Source of the DNA: Acidobacteriota bacterium
GTDB taxonomy: Bacteria > Acidobacteriota > Terriglobia > Bryobacterales > Bryobacteraceae
Reading direction: 5' to 3'
Assembly (NCBI GenBank): GCA_023380575.1
Contig: JAMCRM010000187.1
Coordinates: forward strand, 1 to 9,954
DNA: 9,954 nt
Under the pieces are notes generated by a model. The model ran no database searches, was not told the origin of the DNA, and saw only the letters and a program-made list of their open reading frames with translations. The position numbers and the translations under genes are program-made. Below are positions 1-7,628 of this stretch, one piece after another (the stretch's first letter is position 1; every line of letters starts with the position of its first letter).

Positions 1-308
1 TTCTCCAATGCCCGCAACTGCACCAGTTGCTGCTCGGATTTGTCCTCGAAGACCCGGAAATTCTCCTTTTCCAGTCCCGTTACGAAGCGATTCATGGGGT
101 CGGTGACGGTGACGGGGATGAGCACCAGGGTGCTGTCAACGCGGATACTGGCGCGCGGCGTGGCTTCGCGGGCGGCCGGCTTGGCCGCGCGCGGCTCGAT
201 ATTCACCTTGGGGTCCGGGCCCGGTTTTTGGGCGCCCCAGGCGGCAGTGACTGCAATGATGAGTAAGATACCGGGAAACAACAATTTATGGTGGGACCGC
301 GGTGGCAT
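1..308 (-). CDS. Secreted VWFA-related (acidobacterial-type) protein, N-terminal part only
   Basis: Reading the minus strand from ATG at 308-306 gives 102 codons that stay open to the window edge, so the C-terminal part is missing. Residues 1-26 form a signal peptide: a basic start (MPPRSHHK), a hydrophobic core (LLFPGILLIIAV) and a likely signal-peptidase I site after AAWGA. A Pro/Ala/Arg-rich linker follows to about residue 55. Residues 56-93 (IRVDSTLVLIPVTVTD, then VTGLEKENFRVFED) match the lead-in of the VWFA-related acidobacterial family, in which a von Willebrand A domain with a DxSGS metal site normally comes next. That domain lies outside the window and is not seen. The protein is probably exported to the periplasm or surface; its function is unknown. 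The gene diverges from kdsB. The last seven or so codons (1-21) are identical to a piece of kdsB and may not be authentic (see findings). Confidence 0.8.
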   Translation of the reverse strand, partial: MPPRSHHKLLFPGILLIIAVTAAWGAQKPGPDPKVNIEPRAAKPAAREATPRASIRVDSTLVLIPVTVTDPMNRFVTGLEKENFRVFEDKSEQQLVQLRALE

Positions 309-334
309 GGCAGTTTCCCGCCCTTCCCTAACCC

Positions 335-343
335 AGTCTAGCA
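335..343 (-). promoter_or_regulatory. Possible extended -10 element for the VWFA-related gene
   Basis: The minus strand reads TGCTAGACT, a TGn plus a hexamer matching TATAAT at four of six positions, 27 bases before the ATG at 308. There is no convincing -35. A purine-rich stretch (GGGAAGGGCGGG on the minus strand) lies between it and the start and could hold the ribosome binding site. It is weaker than the TGnTAAAAT elements elsewhere in the window, so this is tentative. Confidence 0.3.
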
Positions 344-354
344 CATGGGTTTCG

Positions 355-363
355 TGGTAAAAT
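355..363 (+). promoter_or_regulatory. Extended -10 promoter element for the kdsB-pyrG-kdsA operon
   Basis: TGGTAAAAT is an extended -10 (TGn followed by TAAAAT, five of six to TATAAT). A transcript would be expected to begin about six to eight bases after the hexamer, near 369-371, which is exactly the GTG proposed as the kdsB start. No good -35 is visible at the expected place (about 335-340), which is common for extended -10 promoters. The same nine-base form appears twice in the rlmN/M16 intergenic region, which supports it being a real promoter class here. Confidence 0.55.
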
Positions 364-368
364 CGCCT

Positions 369-1121
369 GTGCCCCGCAAAATCCTGGGCGTGATCCCCGC
401 GCGTTACGCCTCTACCCGTTTTCCTGGTAAAGCTCTCGCTCGTATTGCCGGCAAATCGATGCTGCAACATGTGTATGAGCGGGCCTCAGCGGCCCGGTAT
501 CTCTCTAGCATCCTGATTGCCACAGATGACGAACGCATTGTCGCCGAAGCGCGAAAATTCGGAGCGCCGGTCAGGATGACCCGGTCGGATCACATTTCGG
601 GCACGGACCGTGTCGCGGAAATCGCCGCCTCGGACACCGCGGGAGTCGTCGTGAACATTCAGGGTGACGAGCCGCTCATCGATCCCGCCGCCATCGACGC
701 CGCGGTGCTGCCTTTGCTGGACGACCCCGGTATCGAGATGGGGACGCTCAAGAAGCGCATTGAAGATCCCGGCGAGATCCAAAACCCCAACGTGGTGAAA
801 GTAGTGACCGACGCGGAGGGCGATGCGCTGTATTTTTCCCGCTGCCCCGATTCCCTTTCCCAGAGAGCGGCTGTGCCGCAGTACAAACATGTCGGGTTGT
901 ACGTCTATCGCCGCGATTTTTTACTCGGTTATTCCGACCTGCCGGTGGGGCCGCTGGAAAAGGCCGAGTGTCTGGAGCAGTTGCGGGCATTGGAGAACGG
1001 CCACCGCATACGGGTGGTGGAGACCGAATACGAATCGCTCGGCGTGGACACGCCGGCGGATCTGGAACGCGTTTCGAACCTTGTGGAAGCCCTGTTGGCG
1101 AGCGTGAAAGGGAATGACTAA
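369..1121 (+). CDS. kdsB: 3-deoxy-manno-octulosonate cytidylyltransferase (CMP-Kdo synthetase)
   Basis: KdsB joins Kdo to CTP, giving CMP-Kdo and pyrophosphate in the cytoplasm; this is the activated sugar for the inner core of lipopolysaccharide. From GTG 369 the product has 250 residues, close to the 248 of E. coli KdsB. It begins [20 protein letters not shown], the family's nucleotide-binding N-terminus (residues 9-21). Further motifs are [20 protein letters not shown] with Q98 and D100, [32 protein letters not shown] and [12 protein letters not shown] with D227. D100 and D227 correspond to the Mg-binding aspartates of the family. An in-frame ATG at 345 would add eight residues (MGFVVKSP), but it has no ribosome binding site and lies upstream of the -10 element, so GTG 369 is preferred. 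The last eight bases overlap pyrG, which suggests translational coupling. Confidence 0.93.
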   Translation: MPRKILGVIPARYASTRFPGKALARIAGKSMLQHVYERASAARYLSSILIATDDERIVAEARKFGAPVRMTRSDHISGTDRVAEIAASDTAGVVVNIQGDEPLIDPAAIDAAVLPLLDDPGIEMGTLKKRIEDPGEIQNPNVVKVVTDAEGDALYFSRCPDSLSQRAAVPQYKHVGLYVYRRDFLLGYSDLPVGPLEKAECLEQLRALENGHRIRVVETEYESLGVDTPADLERVSNLVEALLASVKGND

Positions 1122-2766
1122 GTACATTTTTGTAACCGGCGGAGTGGTTTCCTCTCTGGGAAAGGGAATCGGGGCGGCTTCCATCGGGTGCCTCCTGGAA
1201 AGCCGCGGGCTGCGCGTCACGCTGCAGAAATTCGACCCGTACCTGAACGTGGACCCGGGCACCATGAGCCCCTTCCAGCACGGCGAGGTCTTCGTCACCG
1301 ACGACGGCGCGGAGACCGACCTCGACCTGGGCCACTACGAACGTTTCACGCACGCCAAGCTGACGCAGGCCAACAACCTGACTTCCGGACGCATTTACGA
1401 ACGTATTCTCGCGCGGGAGCGGCGGGGCGATTATCTGGGCAAGACCGTGCAGGTGATCCCGCACGTGACCGATGAGATCAAGGCGGCGGCGCGCAAGGTC
1501 TCCGCCGACGTGGACGTGGTGATCGTGGAAATCGGCGGCACGGTGGGCGACATCGAATCGCTGCCGTTTCTGGAAGCCATCCGGCAGATGCGGCATGAAC
1601 TGGGCCGCGAGAACGTGCTCTTCGTGCACGTGACGCTGGTGCCCTGGATTTCCGCGGCGCAGGAATTGAAGACCAAGCCCACCCAGCACAGCGTGAAAGA
1701 ATTGCGGGCCATCGGCATTCAACCCGACATTCTGCTGTGCCGCTGCGAGCGCCCCATCCCCGCGGATATGAAGGGCAAAATCGCGCTGTTCTGCGACGTG
1801 GACAAGGAAGCCGTGATCACGGCGCGGGACGTGGGCTCGGTGTACGAGGTGCCGCTGGGGTTCGCCGCCGAGGGCGTGGACGACATGGTCCTGCGGCTGC
1901 TGCGGCTGGACGCGGGACCGCGCGACCTGGCACGCTGGTCCGCCATGGTGGGCCGCATGCAGGAACCCCGCGACGAAGTGGCCATCGGGCTGGTGGGCAA
2001 GTACGTCGAGTACGAAGATTCGTATAAGAGCCTGAAAGAGGCGCTGCTGCACGGCGGACTGGCTCACGGGCTCAAGGTGAACATCCGCTGGATTGAAGCG
2101 GAGCACATCACCACGGCCAGCCGCGAAGAGCAACTGCGGGAGTACGACGGCATCCTGGTGCCGGGTGGGTTCGGCAAGCGCGGCGTGGAGGGGATGATCC
2201 AGGCCATCGGCTACGCGCGCGTGGCCAAGGTGCCGTATTTCGGCATCTGCCTGGGCATGCAGACGCTGGTCATCGAATACGCCCGCAACGTGTGCGGGCT
2301 GGCGCAGGCCAATTCCACCGAGTTCGATCCGGGCGCGCCGCACCGGGTGATTTTCAAACTGCGCGAGTTGAAGGGCGTGGACGAGTTGGGCGGCACCATG
2401 CGGCTGGGGGCGTGGCCCTGCATGCTGGCCGAAGGCAGCTTCGCGCAGCAGGCGTACGGGGCGCGGGAGATCAGCGAGCGCCACCGCCACCGCTACGAGT
2501 TCAACCGCGAATATGAGAAGGTGCTGACCGAAAACGGGCTGCGCATCACCGGGCAGACCCCGGACGGCGTGTACGTGGAGATTTGCGAGATCCCCGACCA
2601 CCCCTGGTTTCTCGGCTGCCAGTTCCACCCCGAGTTCAAGTCGAAGCCGCTCGAGCCCCACCCGCTGTTCCGGGCGTTCATCGGGGCGGCATATCAATAC
2701 CGGCAGCAGCGGCTGGCGGCGGAGGTGGTGGAGGCGGGCGAGCCGGAATACTCCCGTGGCGATTGA
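1114..2766 (+). CDS. pyrG: CTP synthase (glutamine-hydrolysing)
   Basis: PyrG converts UTP, ATP and glutamine to CTP, the last step of de novo CTP synthesis. The 550-residue product matches the usual length of about 545. The N-terminal amidoligase domain opens with [20 protein letters not shown] (the P-loop) and carries [20 protein letters not shown] and the [13 protein letters not shown] segment. The C-terminal class I glutamine amidotransferase domain (from about residue 290, [19 protein letters not shown]) has the oxyanion glycines [10 protein letters not shown], the nucleophile C379 in GICLGMQ, and the H505/E507 dyad in FHPEFKSKP. All catalytic residues are present. The ATG lies inside the end of kdsB (eight-base overlap), and the gene's end overlaps kdsA by eleven bases, so the three genes almost certainly share one transcript. 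The pairing makes sense because KdsB consumes CTP. Confidence 0.97.
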   Translation: MTKYIFVTGGVVSSLGKGIGAASIGCLLESRGLRVTLQKFDPYLNVDPGTMSPFQHGEVFVTDDGAETDLDLGHYERFTHAKLTQANNLTSGRIYERILARERRGDYLGKTVQVIPHVTDEIKAAARKVSADVDVVIVEIGGTVGDIESLPFLEAIRQMRHELGRENVLFVHVTLVPWISAAQELKTKPTQHSVKELRAIGIQPDILLCRCERPIPADMKGKIALFCDVDKEAVITARDVGSVYEVPLGFAAEGVDDMVLRLLRLDAGPRDLARWSAMVGRMQEPRDEVAIGLVGKYVEYEDSYKSLKEALLHGGLAHGLKVNIRWIEAEHITTASREEQLREYDGILVPGGFGKRGVEGMIQAIGYARVAKVPYFGICLGMQTLVIEYARNVCGLAQANSTEFDPGAPHRVIFKLRELKGVDELGGTMRLGAWPCMLAEGSFAQQAYGAREISERHRHRYEFNREYEKVLTENGLRITGQTPDGVYVEICEIPDHPWFLGCQFHPEFKSKPLEPHPLFRAFIGAAYQYRQQRLAAEVVEAGEPEYSRGD

Positions 2767-3547
2767 GTTCAGCGCCTTCGGGCGCGGCAAGCCGCTGGTG
2801 CTGATGGCCGGCCCGTGCGTCATCGAGAGCGAGGAACATGTGCACCGGATGGCCGAGGGCATCCGGAAGGTGGTGGGGACATTCGTTTTCAAGGCGTCCT
2901 TCGATAAGGCCAATCGCACCAGCGTGACGGCGTACCGGGGGCCGGGATTGAAGGAGGGCCTGCGCATTCTGGCGGGGGTGAAGGCCTGCGGGCACAGTAT
3001 CGTCACGGATATTCACGAGCCCGCGCAAGCCGAGGCAGCGGCCGAGGTGGCCGACATCCTCCAGATTCCCGCGTTCCTGTGCCGCCAGACCGACCTGCTG
3101 GTGGCCGCGGGACGCACCGGGCGGATCGTCAATATCAAGAAGGGCCAGTTTGTCGCCCCGCAGGATATGCGCCACGCCGCCGAGAAAGTAGCCTCCACCG
3201 GCAACCCGAAGGTGCTGCTGACCGAGCGCGGCACCTCATTCGGCTACAACAACCTGGTGGTCGATATGCGCGGGTTGAAGATCATGCGGGACCTGGGCTG
3301 GCCGGTGGTGTTCGACGCCACACATAGCGTGCAGCTTCCCAGCGGCGCGGGCGGCGTATCGGGCGGGCAGCCGCAGTTCATCGAGCCCCTGGCGCGGGCC
3401 GCGGTGGCGGTGGGCGTGGACGGGCTGTTCCTGGAAGTCCACGATGCGCCCGGGCGGGCGCTCTCGGACGGAACCAACGCCCTGTGCCTCGACGCACTGC
3501 CGGGGTTGTGGGCCCGCATACGGGCATTGCACGCTTTGGCCGTGTGA
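2756..3547 (+). CDS. kdsA: 3-deoxy-8-phosphooctulonate synthase (Kdo-8-P synthase), metal-dependent class
   Basis: KdsA condenses phosphoenolpyruvate with arabinose 5-phosphate to make Kdo-8-phosphate in the cytoplasm. The 263-residue product is slightly shorter than the usual 270-284. Family motifs are in order: [94 protein letters not shown] and LFLEVHDAP...SDG. C21, H190, E227 and D238 fit the four metal ligands known in the Aquifex-type enzyme; metal-free KdsA of the E. coli type has Asn at the first position. The start is GTG 2756, overlapping pyrG by eleven bases with only a weak ribosome binding site, which suggests coupled translation. The usual partners kdsD (arabinose-5-P isomerase) and kdsC (phosphatase) do not follow; the next gene is a pilin. 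Confidence 0.95.
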   Translation: MAIEFSAFGRGKPLVLMAGPCVIESEEHVHRMAEGIRKVVGTFVFKASFDKANRTSVTAYRGPGLKEGLRILAGVKACGHSIVTDIHEPAQAEAAAEVADILQIPAFLCRQTDLLVAAGRTGRIVNIKKGQFVAPQDMRHAAEKVASTGNPKVLLTERGTSFGYNNLVVDMRGLKIMRDLGWPVVFDATHSVQLPSGAGGVSGGQPQFIEPLARAAVAVGVDGLFLEVHDAPGRALSDGTNALCLDALPGLWARIRALHALAV

Positions 3548-3563
3548 AGCGTCACAATATTTT

Positions 3564-3571
3564 AGGTGGAG
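3564..3571 (+). promoter_or_regulatory. Ribosome binding site of the pilin-like gene
   Basis: AGGTGGAG, with its GGAG core ending nine bases before ATG 3581, is the clearest Shine-Dalgarno sequence in the window. It decides the pilin start in favour of ATG 3581 over the in-frame GTG at 3566, which lies within the site itself. It also suggests strong, independent translation compared with the overlapping Kdo genes upstream. Confidence 0.7.
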
Positions 3572-3580
3572 ACTGAAGAT

Positions 3581-4051
3581 ATGAACCAGCGGAAGAGACG
3601 GCGAAGCCGGGGCTTCTCACTCATCGAGCTACTGATCGTCATTGCGATCATCCTGATCATCGCGACCATTGCGCTGCCGAAATTGAACCGCGCGCGCATG
3701 TACGCACAGGAGACCGCGGCTATCAAGACCATTCAGACCATCCACACCGCCGAGACACAGTACTTTTCGCAGTTCGGCAAATTCGCCGTGGCGCTGGGAG
3801 AACTGGGGCCGCCAACCAGCGGACAGCCTAACGCTTCCGCTGCCGACCTGATTCCCGGCGACCTGGCCCTGGGGGAGAAGAGCGGCTACAGATACACACT
3901 GGCGGCGACCCCGACGGGGTACACCATAAGCGCCGTGCCTTCGGTGTACGGCTCTACCGGCAGCCGCACGTTCTTCTCCGACCAGACGCTGGTGATCCGG
4001 GAGAATTACGGGCAGGAACCGGCTACGGACAAGAGCAAGGAATTGCGGTAA
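3581..4051 (+). CDS. Type IV pilin-like protein with prepilin cleavage site
   Basis: The 156-residue product starts with a short, very basic leader (MNQRKRRRSRG) followed by FSLIELLIVIAIILIIATIALP. This is the class III signal of type IV pilins and pseudopilins, which prepilin peptidase (PilD) cuts after Gly11 before methylating the new N-terminal Phe. Mature Glu5 and Pro22 are present. The rest is a small globular head with KSGYRYTL, TGYTISAVPS and STGSRTFFSDQTLVIR, resembling the acidobacterial pilin-like family. There is no cysteine, so the C-terminal disulphide loop of classical PilA is absent. No pilus assembly gene (pilB, pilC, pilD, pilQ) lies nearby. It could be a major pilin, a minor pilin or a secretion pseudopilin; sequence alone does not decide. 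It begins 33 bases after kdsA on the same strand and may partly share its transcript. Confidence 0.85.
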   Translation: MNQRKRRRSRGFSLIELLIVIAIILIIATIALPKLNRARMYAQETAAIKTIQTIHTAETQYFSQFGKFAVALGELGPPTSGQPNASAADLIPGDLALGEKSGYRYTLAATPTGYTISAVPSVYGSTGSRTFFSDQTLVIRENYGQEPATDKSKELR

Positions 4052-4063
4052 GCGGGCGCGCGT

Positions 4064-4075
4064 CCGGCCGGCCGG
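4064..4075. repeat. GC-only palindrome between convergent genes
   Basis: A 12-base perfect palindrome (three CCGG units) sits in the 40-base gap between the stops of the pilin gene and the TonB-receptor gene. An 8-base palindrome, ATCGCGAT, follows at 4082-4089. Neither is followed by a clear U-tract, so this is not a standard intrinsic terminator. It might fold and help end both transcripts, or be chance in GC-rich DNA. Confidence 0.3.
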
Positions 4076-4091
4076 CGGCGAATCGCGATCA

Positions 4092-7000
4092 TTAAAATTT
4101 GTAGTACAGCCCGAACTGGATCCTGCGCGGGCCGTAGAGCATGTCCGTGATCTGGCCGAACGTGGTCGAGTTGATGTACTGATCGAACACGGCGAAGCTG
4201 GTGTTGTTGAAGATATTCTGGGCCTCCATGCGCAGTTGCAGCGACTGGCGCTCGGTGAGTTTGGTCAGCTTCTGCACGCCGAAATCGGCGTTGAAGGTCC
4301 ATGGCCCGGAGAACATGCGGCGCTGCAACCCTCCCACGGCGCCGGGACCGGGGTTGAAAAAGACCTGCCCGTCAAACGGCGCGCTGCCGTCGGAAGCCAC
4401 GCCGCGCTTATCTTTGCCGATGGCGCCGGCGGCGACGAAATAGGGGCCCGTGCCGGTCATGCGGAATTGCAGCACCTGGTCGAGTTGCGCCTTGGTCAGG
4501 GTGGTATCCGCGGTGTTGTTCGCCGAGCGCGTGCCCGTGCTGCGGTTCAGCGTGCCGCGGCCTGAAATGATGGAGAAGGGCGCGCCCGACTGCCACGTCA
4601 GAATGCCGCTCACGCTCCAGCCGCCCAGCCACTTGTTCCTGCGCGCGAGCGGCACGTCCCAGATGGCGTTGCCCTTGATGGCATGGGTCAGGTCGAAATC
4701 GGCGCGCGCGCGCTCGATTTTCGGATTGGCCAGGTCGAGAAAATGCTCCAATCGCGACTGGCTGGTGCCCGCCGCATCGCTCAACACTTTGGAGAACGTA
4801 TAATTCCCCTGGAAACTCAGCCCCGCCGCTACCTGGCGGCGCACTTCCACCTGCAAGGCATTGTAAGTGGAGTTGGAGAAGTTATTCAGGTAGTCGGTGG
4901 CCAGTGCATATTTGTTGGGGAAGAACTGCACGCTGCCGGCGCTGCCCTCGGTGGCGTAGCGGGCGGCAAGCTGTCCCACTTCGCCGCGCTGGATCAGGCC
5001 GCGGATGGCGGCGCTGCGCAACTGGCTGTCCTCCAGTTTCGCGAACACCGGCAGCGGCTGGCTGCCCGGGATGTTGGGATTGTATGCCGGATTGAACGCG
5101 CCGGTGGCGGCCTGCGCCAGAAACCCGTTGGCCCTGGCGCGCTTGAAGTCATCCAGGAATCCGTTTTCGCGGATGATCACCTGGTTGTAATCGAAGGCAC
5201 GGTAGGACTTCACGGCGTGATTGCCTACATAGCGCGCCTCGACGATGGTGTTTCCCATCTGGTGCTGCACGCCGAGGGTCCACTGCTGCACGTACGGGGT
5301 GCGCAGATTCCGGTCGATGAGGCCGAACGCGGTCCCGGGGTCGAGTTCATAGTTGTCTTCGAACGTGCGCGGGATGTGGAACTTCGGGACCGGAATTTTC
5401 GGCAGCGAAGAGACCTGCGCGTCCTTATACTCCGCGGAGGCTCCCACCAGACCGTTGTTGATCTCCGTCAAGGTGATGGGGGCCAGCACGGACTGGTCGT
5501 TGACATAGCTGATGGTATAGCCCGCGCGCAGGGCCGTCTTACCGTTGCCGAACACGTCCCACGCCAGTCCGATGTTGGGCGCGAAGTTGTTGCGGTCGCG
5601 GTGGTACCAGGGCCGGCCCACCGAGGAGCCGGCGAAATCCAGCGTGGAGTTGCCGCGAAGCGTGGCCAGCGGATCGTTGTTCACCAGCACCGGCAACAGT
5701 GCCAGCGAGTCGCGCTCATCCGCCACGCCCGTAAGCTGATAGCGCAGCCCCAGATTCAGCGTCAGCCGGGAATGCACTTTCCATGAATCCTGCGCGTAAA
5801 GCCCGTAATCGTTGTACCCGTAGCGGCGGACGTTCGGCGCGCCGGGCACGAAGCCGGAATTCCGGCTGGTCACGTTGAAGTTTTGAGAATAGGAATAGAT
5901 GTAGCCCGCCAATGTCGCCAGCAGGTTATTGGCGCTGTTCAGGTCCTGGCTGCCGATGCCGGGCAGTTGCCGGCTGTTCAGCCCGGGGTTGAGGTCTTCC
6001 GTGCCGGGCCCGAGATAGTAAGTGGCGGTAATCCCGGCATCGTCGTACGAGCGCACCGTGATACCCTGCGCCTGAAATCCGAACTGCACGCTGTGCCGGC
6101 CGCGGATCCAGGCGGCGTTGTCGGAAAGATTGTAGGTGTTGGTGTCGCGGCCCTGGAGCCGGAAGGTGCTCACCGGATTGGTGAACACCATTTCGTCCAA
6201 AATATAGCTGCCGAACTTTTCGCTGGTGGGGAACTCGCCGGGAGCCAGGTTGAATCCGCCGCGCAGTTCGTTGGTGAGGGTGGCGGTGGGCGTCCAGCGC
6301 CAGGTCAGCGAAAGCAGGTTGGAATGATTGGTGTTACTCACCATCGGCACGATGGAATAACTGTTGTCGATATCCGGCCGGTCCAGGTTGTCCCGATTCC
6401 ACATATAGGTGCCGGTGAACACGTGCCGGGTCGAGAGGTTGTAATCGATCTTGCCCAGGAAATTATCGCGGGTGCGGTTGGCGCGCTGGAGGAAGCGGTA
6501 ACCGCCGGTGTTGAGGCCATCGCCGGTATCGTCGTTGTTGATGTTCTCCGGCCCGGGAACGCGGCTGAGGAGGCCGGCAATGGTGGGGTCGGCACTTGCC
6601 CCGGCAAGGCGCAGCACGTCGGCCTGCCGCTGCGCGTCGCGGTTGTCCAGGTAAGTAAAAATGCCCTGCCGCGCCGGCGCGGTCAGAATGGTGCGGATGG
6701 CCGCCTCCTGCTGGCGCTGCCGGTAGAGTTCGTAATTCGTATAGAAAAACAGCTTGTCCTTGCTGATGGGGCCGCCGAGCCTCGCGCCGGCCTGGTTCTG
6801 ATTGAGAAAAGGCCGCTTCACATCGGCCTGGTTGTTGAACCAGTCGTTGGCGGAAAGCGCGTTGTTGCGGTTATACCAGTACAACCCGCCGTGCAGTTCG
6901 TTGGTGCCGGAGGGCGTCGCGATGTTTACCTGCGCGGAACCGCCGCTGAAGGACGCATTCGCGTTCGAGGTGGCCACGGTAAACTCACCCACCTGGTCCA

Positions 7001-7607
7001 TCAGCAGCATGTTCGGCGTGTAGTCCAGGGCGTTGTCGCGGATGAAGTTGTCCTGTATGTTGATGCCGTCGATCATGGCGTTGGCGAACGACGTCCTCTG
7101 GCCGTTGATCACGGTGTACGCGCGGGCGTTGCTGACCACGCCGGCCTGAGTCTGGATGAGCATCATCGGGTCGCGGTCGAGCAGGGGGAGGCGCTGCACC
7201 TGCGCGTTGGTCACCGTGCTGGAGACCTCCGCGTTACTCACCTGCACGGTTTCCACCAGTCCGGTGACATCCACGGTTTGCGTCACCGCGGCCAGTTCCA
7301 AACGGATTACCGGCACCGCGGTTTCGCGTGCCGGGTCCACCCGCACCCCGCGCACCGTGTATTTGACGAAGCCGCCCTTCTCGACGGTCAAGTCGTAGGA
7401 CTCGGGCCGCACGCCTGCCAGAGAAAACAGGCCCCCGGTGGTGGTTTTCGCCGACAGCACGGCGCTGGACCCGCCGGCCAGAGACAGGCGAACGTCCGCA
7501 TCCGGCACGGCCGCGCCGCTGGCATCTACCACGGACCCGGTAACCCGGCCCGCAACCTGGGCGAGCAGGGGCAGGGAAATCCCCAACCAAAGCAGAACCG
7601 TACGCAT
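4092..7607 (-). CDS. Oar-like TonB-dependent outer-membrane receptor with carboxypeptidase-regulatory-like domain
   Basis: This 1171-residue protein is probably an outer-membrane beta-barrel. Residues 1-16 (MRTVLLWLGISLPLLA) are a signal peptide. Residues 20-100 (RVTGSVVDASGAAVPDADVRLS to VRVDPAR) form a carboxypeptidase-regulatory-like beta-sandwich. A plug domain follows at about 125-235, with VQRLPLLDRDP, INGQRTSFANAMIDGINIQDN and SGGSAQVNIATPSGTNELHG. The remainder is barrel, rich in alternating aromatic strands (GLYWYNRNN, KLFFYTNYELYRQ, LRMEAQNIFNNT) and ending in GLYYKF, the terminal-Phe signal used by the BAM machinery. This architecture matches Oar-type receptors, which are numerous in Acidobacteriota and thought to import or export large substrates. 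I see no clear TonB box, and the substrate cannot be told. The gene starts 21 bases after rlmN on the same strand without an obvious promoter or ribosome binding site. Confidence 0.93.
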   Translation of the reverse strand: MRTVLLWLGISLPLLAQVAGRVTGSVVDASGAAVPDADVRLSLAGGSSAVLSAKTTTGGLFSLAGVRPESYDLTVEKGGFVKYTVRGVRVDPARETAVPVIRLELAAVTQTVDVTGLVETVQVSNAEVSSTVTNAQVQRLPLLDRDPMMLIQTQAGVVSNARAYTVINGQRTSFANAMIDGINIQDNFIRDNALDYTPNMLLMDQVGEFTVATSNANASFSGGSAQVNIATPSGTNELHGGLYWYNRNNALSANDWFNNQADVKRPFLNQNQAGARLGGPISKDKLFFYTNYELYRQRQQEAAIRTILTAPARQGIFTYLDNRDAQRQADVLRLAGASADPTIAGLLSRVPGPENINNDDTGDGLNTGGYRFLQRANRTRDNFLGKIDYNLSTRHVFTGTYMWNRDNLDRPDIDNSYSIVPMVSNTNHSNLLSLTWRWTPTATLTNELRGGFNLAPGEFPTSEKFGSYILDEMVFTNPVSTFRLQGRDTNTYNLSDNAAWIRGRHSVQFGFQAQGITVRSYDDAGITATYYLGPGTEDLNPGLNSRQLPGIGSQDLNSANNLLATLAGYIYSYSQNFNVTSRNSGFVPGAPNVRRYGYNDYGLYAQDSWKVHSRLTLNLGLRYQLTGVADERDSLALLPVLVNNDPLATLRGNSTLDFAGSSVGRPWYHRDRNNFAPNIGLAWDVFGNGKTALRAGYTISYVNDQSVLAPITLTEINNGLVGASAEYKDAQVSSLPKIPVPKFHIPRTFEDNYELDPGTAFGLIDRNLRTPYVQQWTLGVQHQMGNTIVEARYVGNHAVKSYRAFDYNQVIIRENGFLDDFKRARANGFLAQAATGAFNPAYNPNIPGSQPLPVFAKLEDSQLRSAAIRGLIQRGEVGQLAARYATEGSAGSVQFFPNKYALATDYLNNFSNSTYNALQVEVRRQVAAGLSFQGNYTFSKVLSDAAGTSQSRLEHFLDLANPKIERARADFDLTHAIKGNAIWDVPLARRNKWLGGWSVSGILTWQSGAPFSIISGRGTLNRSTGTRSANNTADTTLTKAQLDQVLQFRMTGTGPYFVAAGAIGKDKRGVASDGSAPFDGQVFFNPGPGAVGGLQRRMFSGPWTFNADFGVQKLTKLTERQSLQLRMEAQNIFNNTSFAVFDQYINSTTFGQITDMLYGPRRIQFGLYYKF

Positions 7608-7628
7608 AGTATCAGCTAGTGTAACCCT

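Noticed and set aside
27..360. Plus-strand frames at 27-266 and 40-360
   Set aside because: They run antisense to the signal peptide and lead-in domain of the VWFA-related protein and have no motif or ribosome binding site.
748..3006. A 752-codon open frame on the minus strand across kdsB, pyrG and kdsA
   Set aside because: It lies antisense to three genes with complete family motifs. Its translation is rich in His, Arg, Ala and Pro with no recognisable domain, as expected for the mirror frame of GC-rich genes.
2650..3600. An accessory island or insertion around the pyrG-kdsA-pilin boundary
   Set aside because: Gene ends overlap cleanly, codon use looks the same on both sides, and there is no repeat, integrase or tRNA.
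4052..4091. An intrinsic terminator shared by the convergent pilin and receptor genes
   Set aside because: There is a GC palindrome, but no stem followed directly by a U-tract in either direction, so it is listed only as a palindrome.
4683..7619. Two long plus-strand frames (4683-5786 and 5883-7619) opposite the TonB-receptor gene
   Set aside because: They mirror the receptor's codons, contain no known motif, and are explained by high third-position GC on the coding strand.
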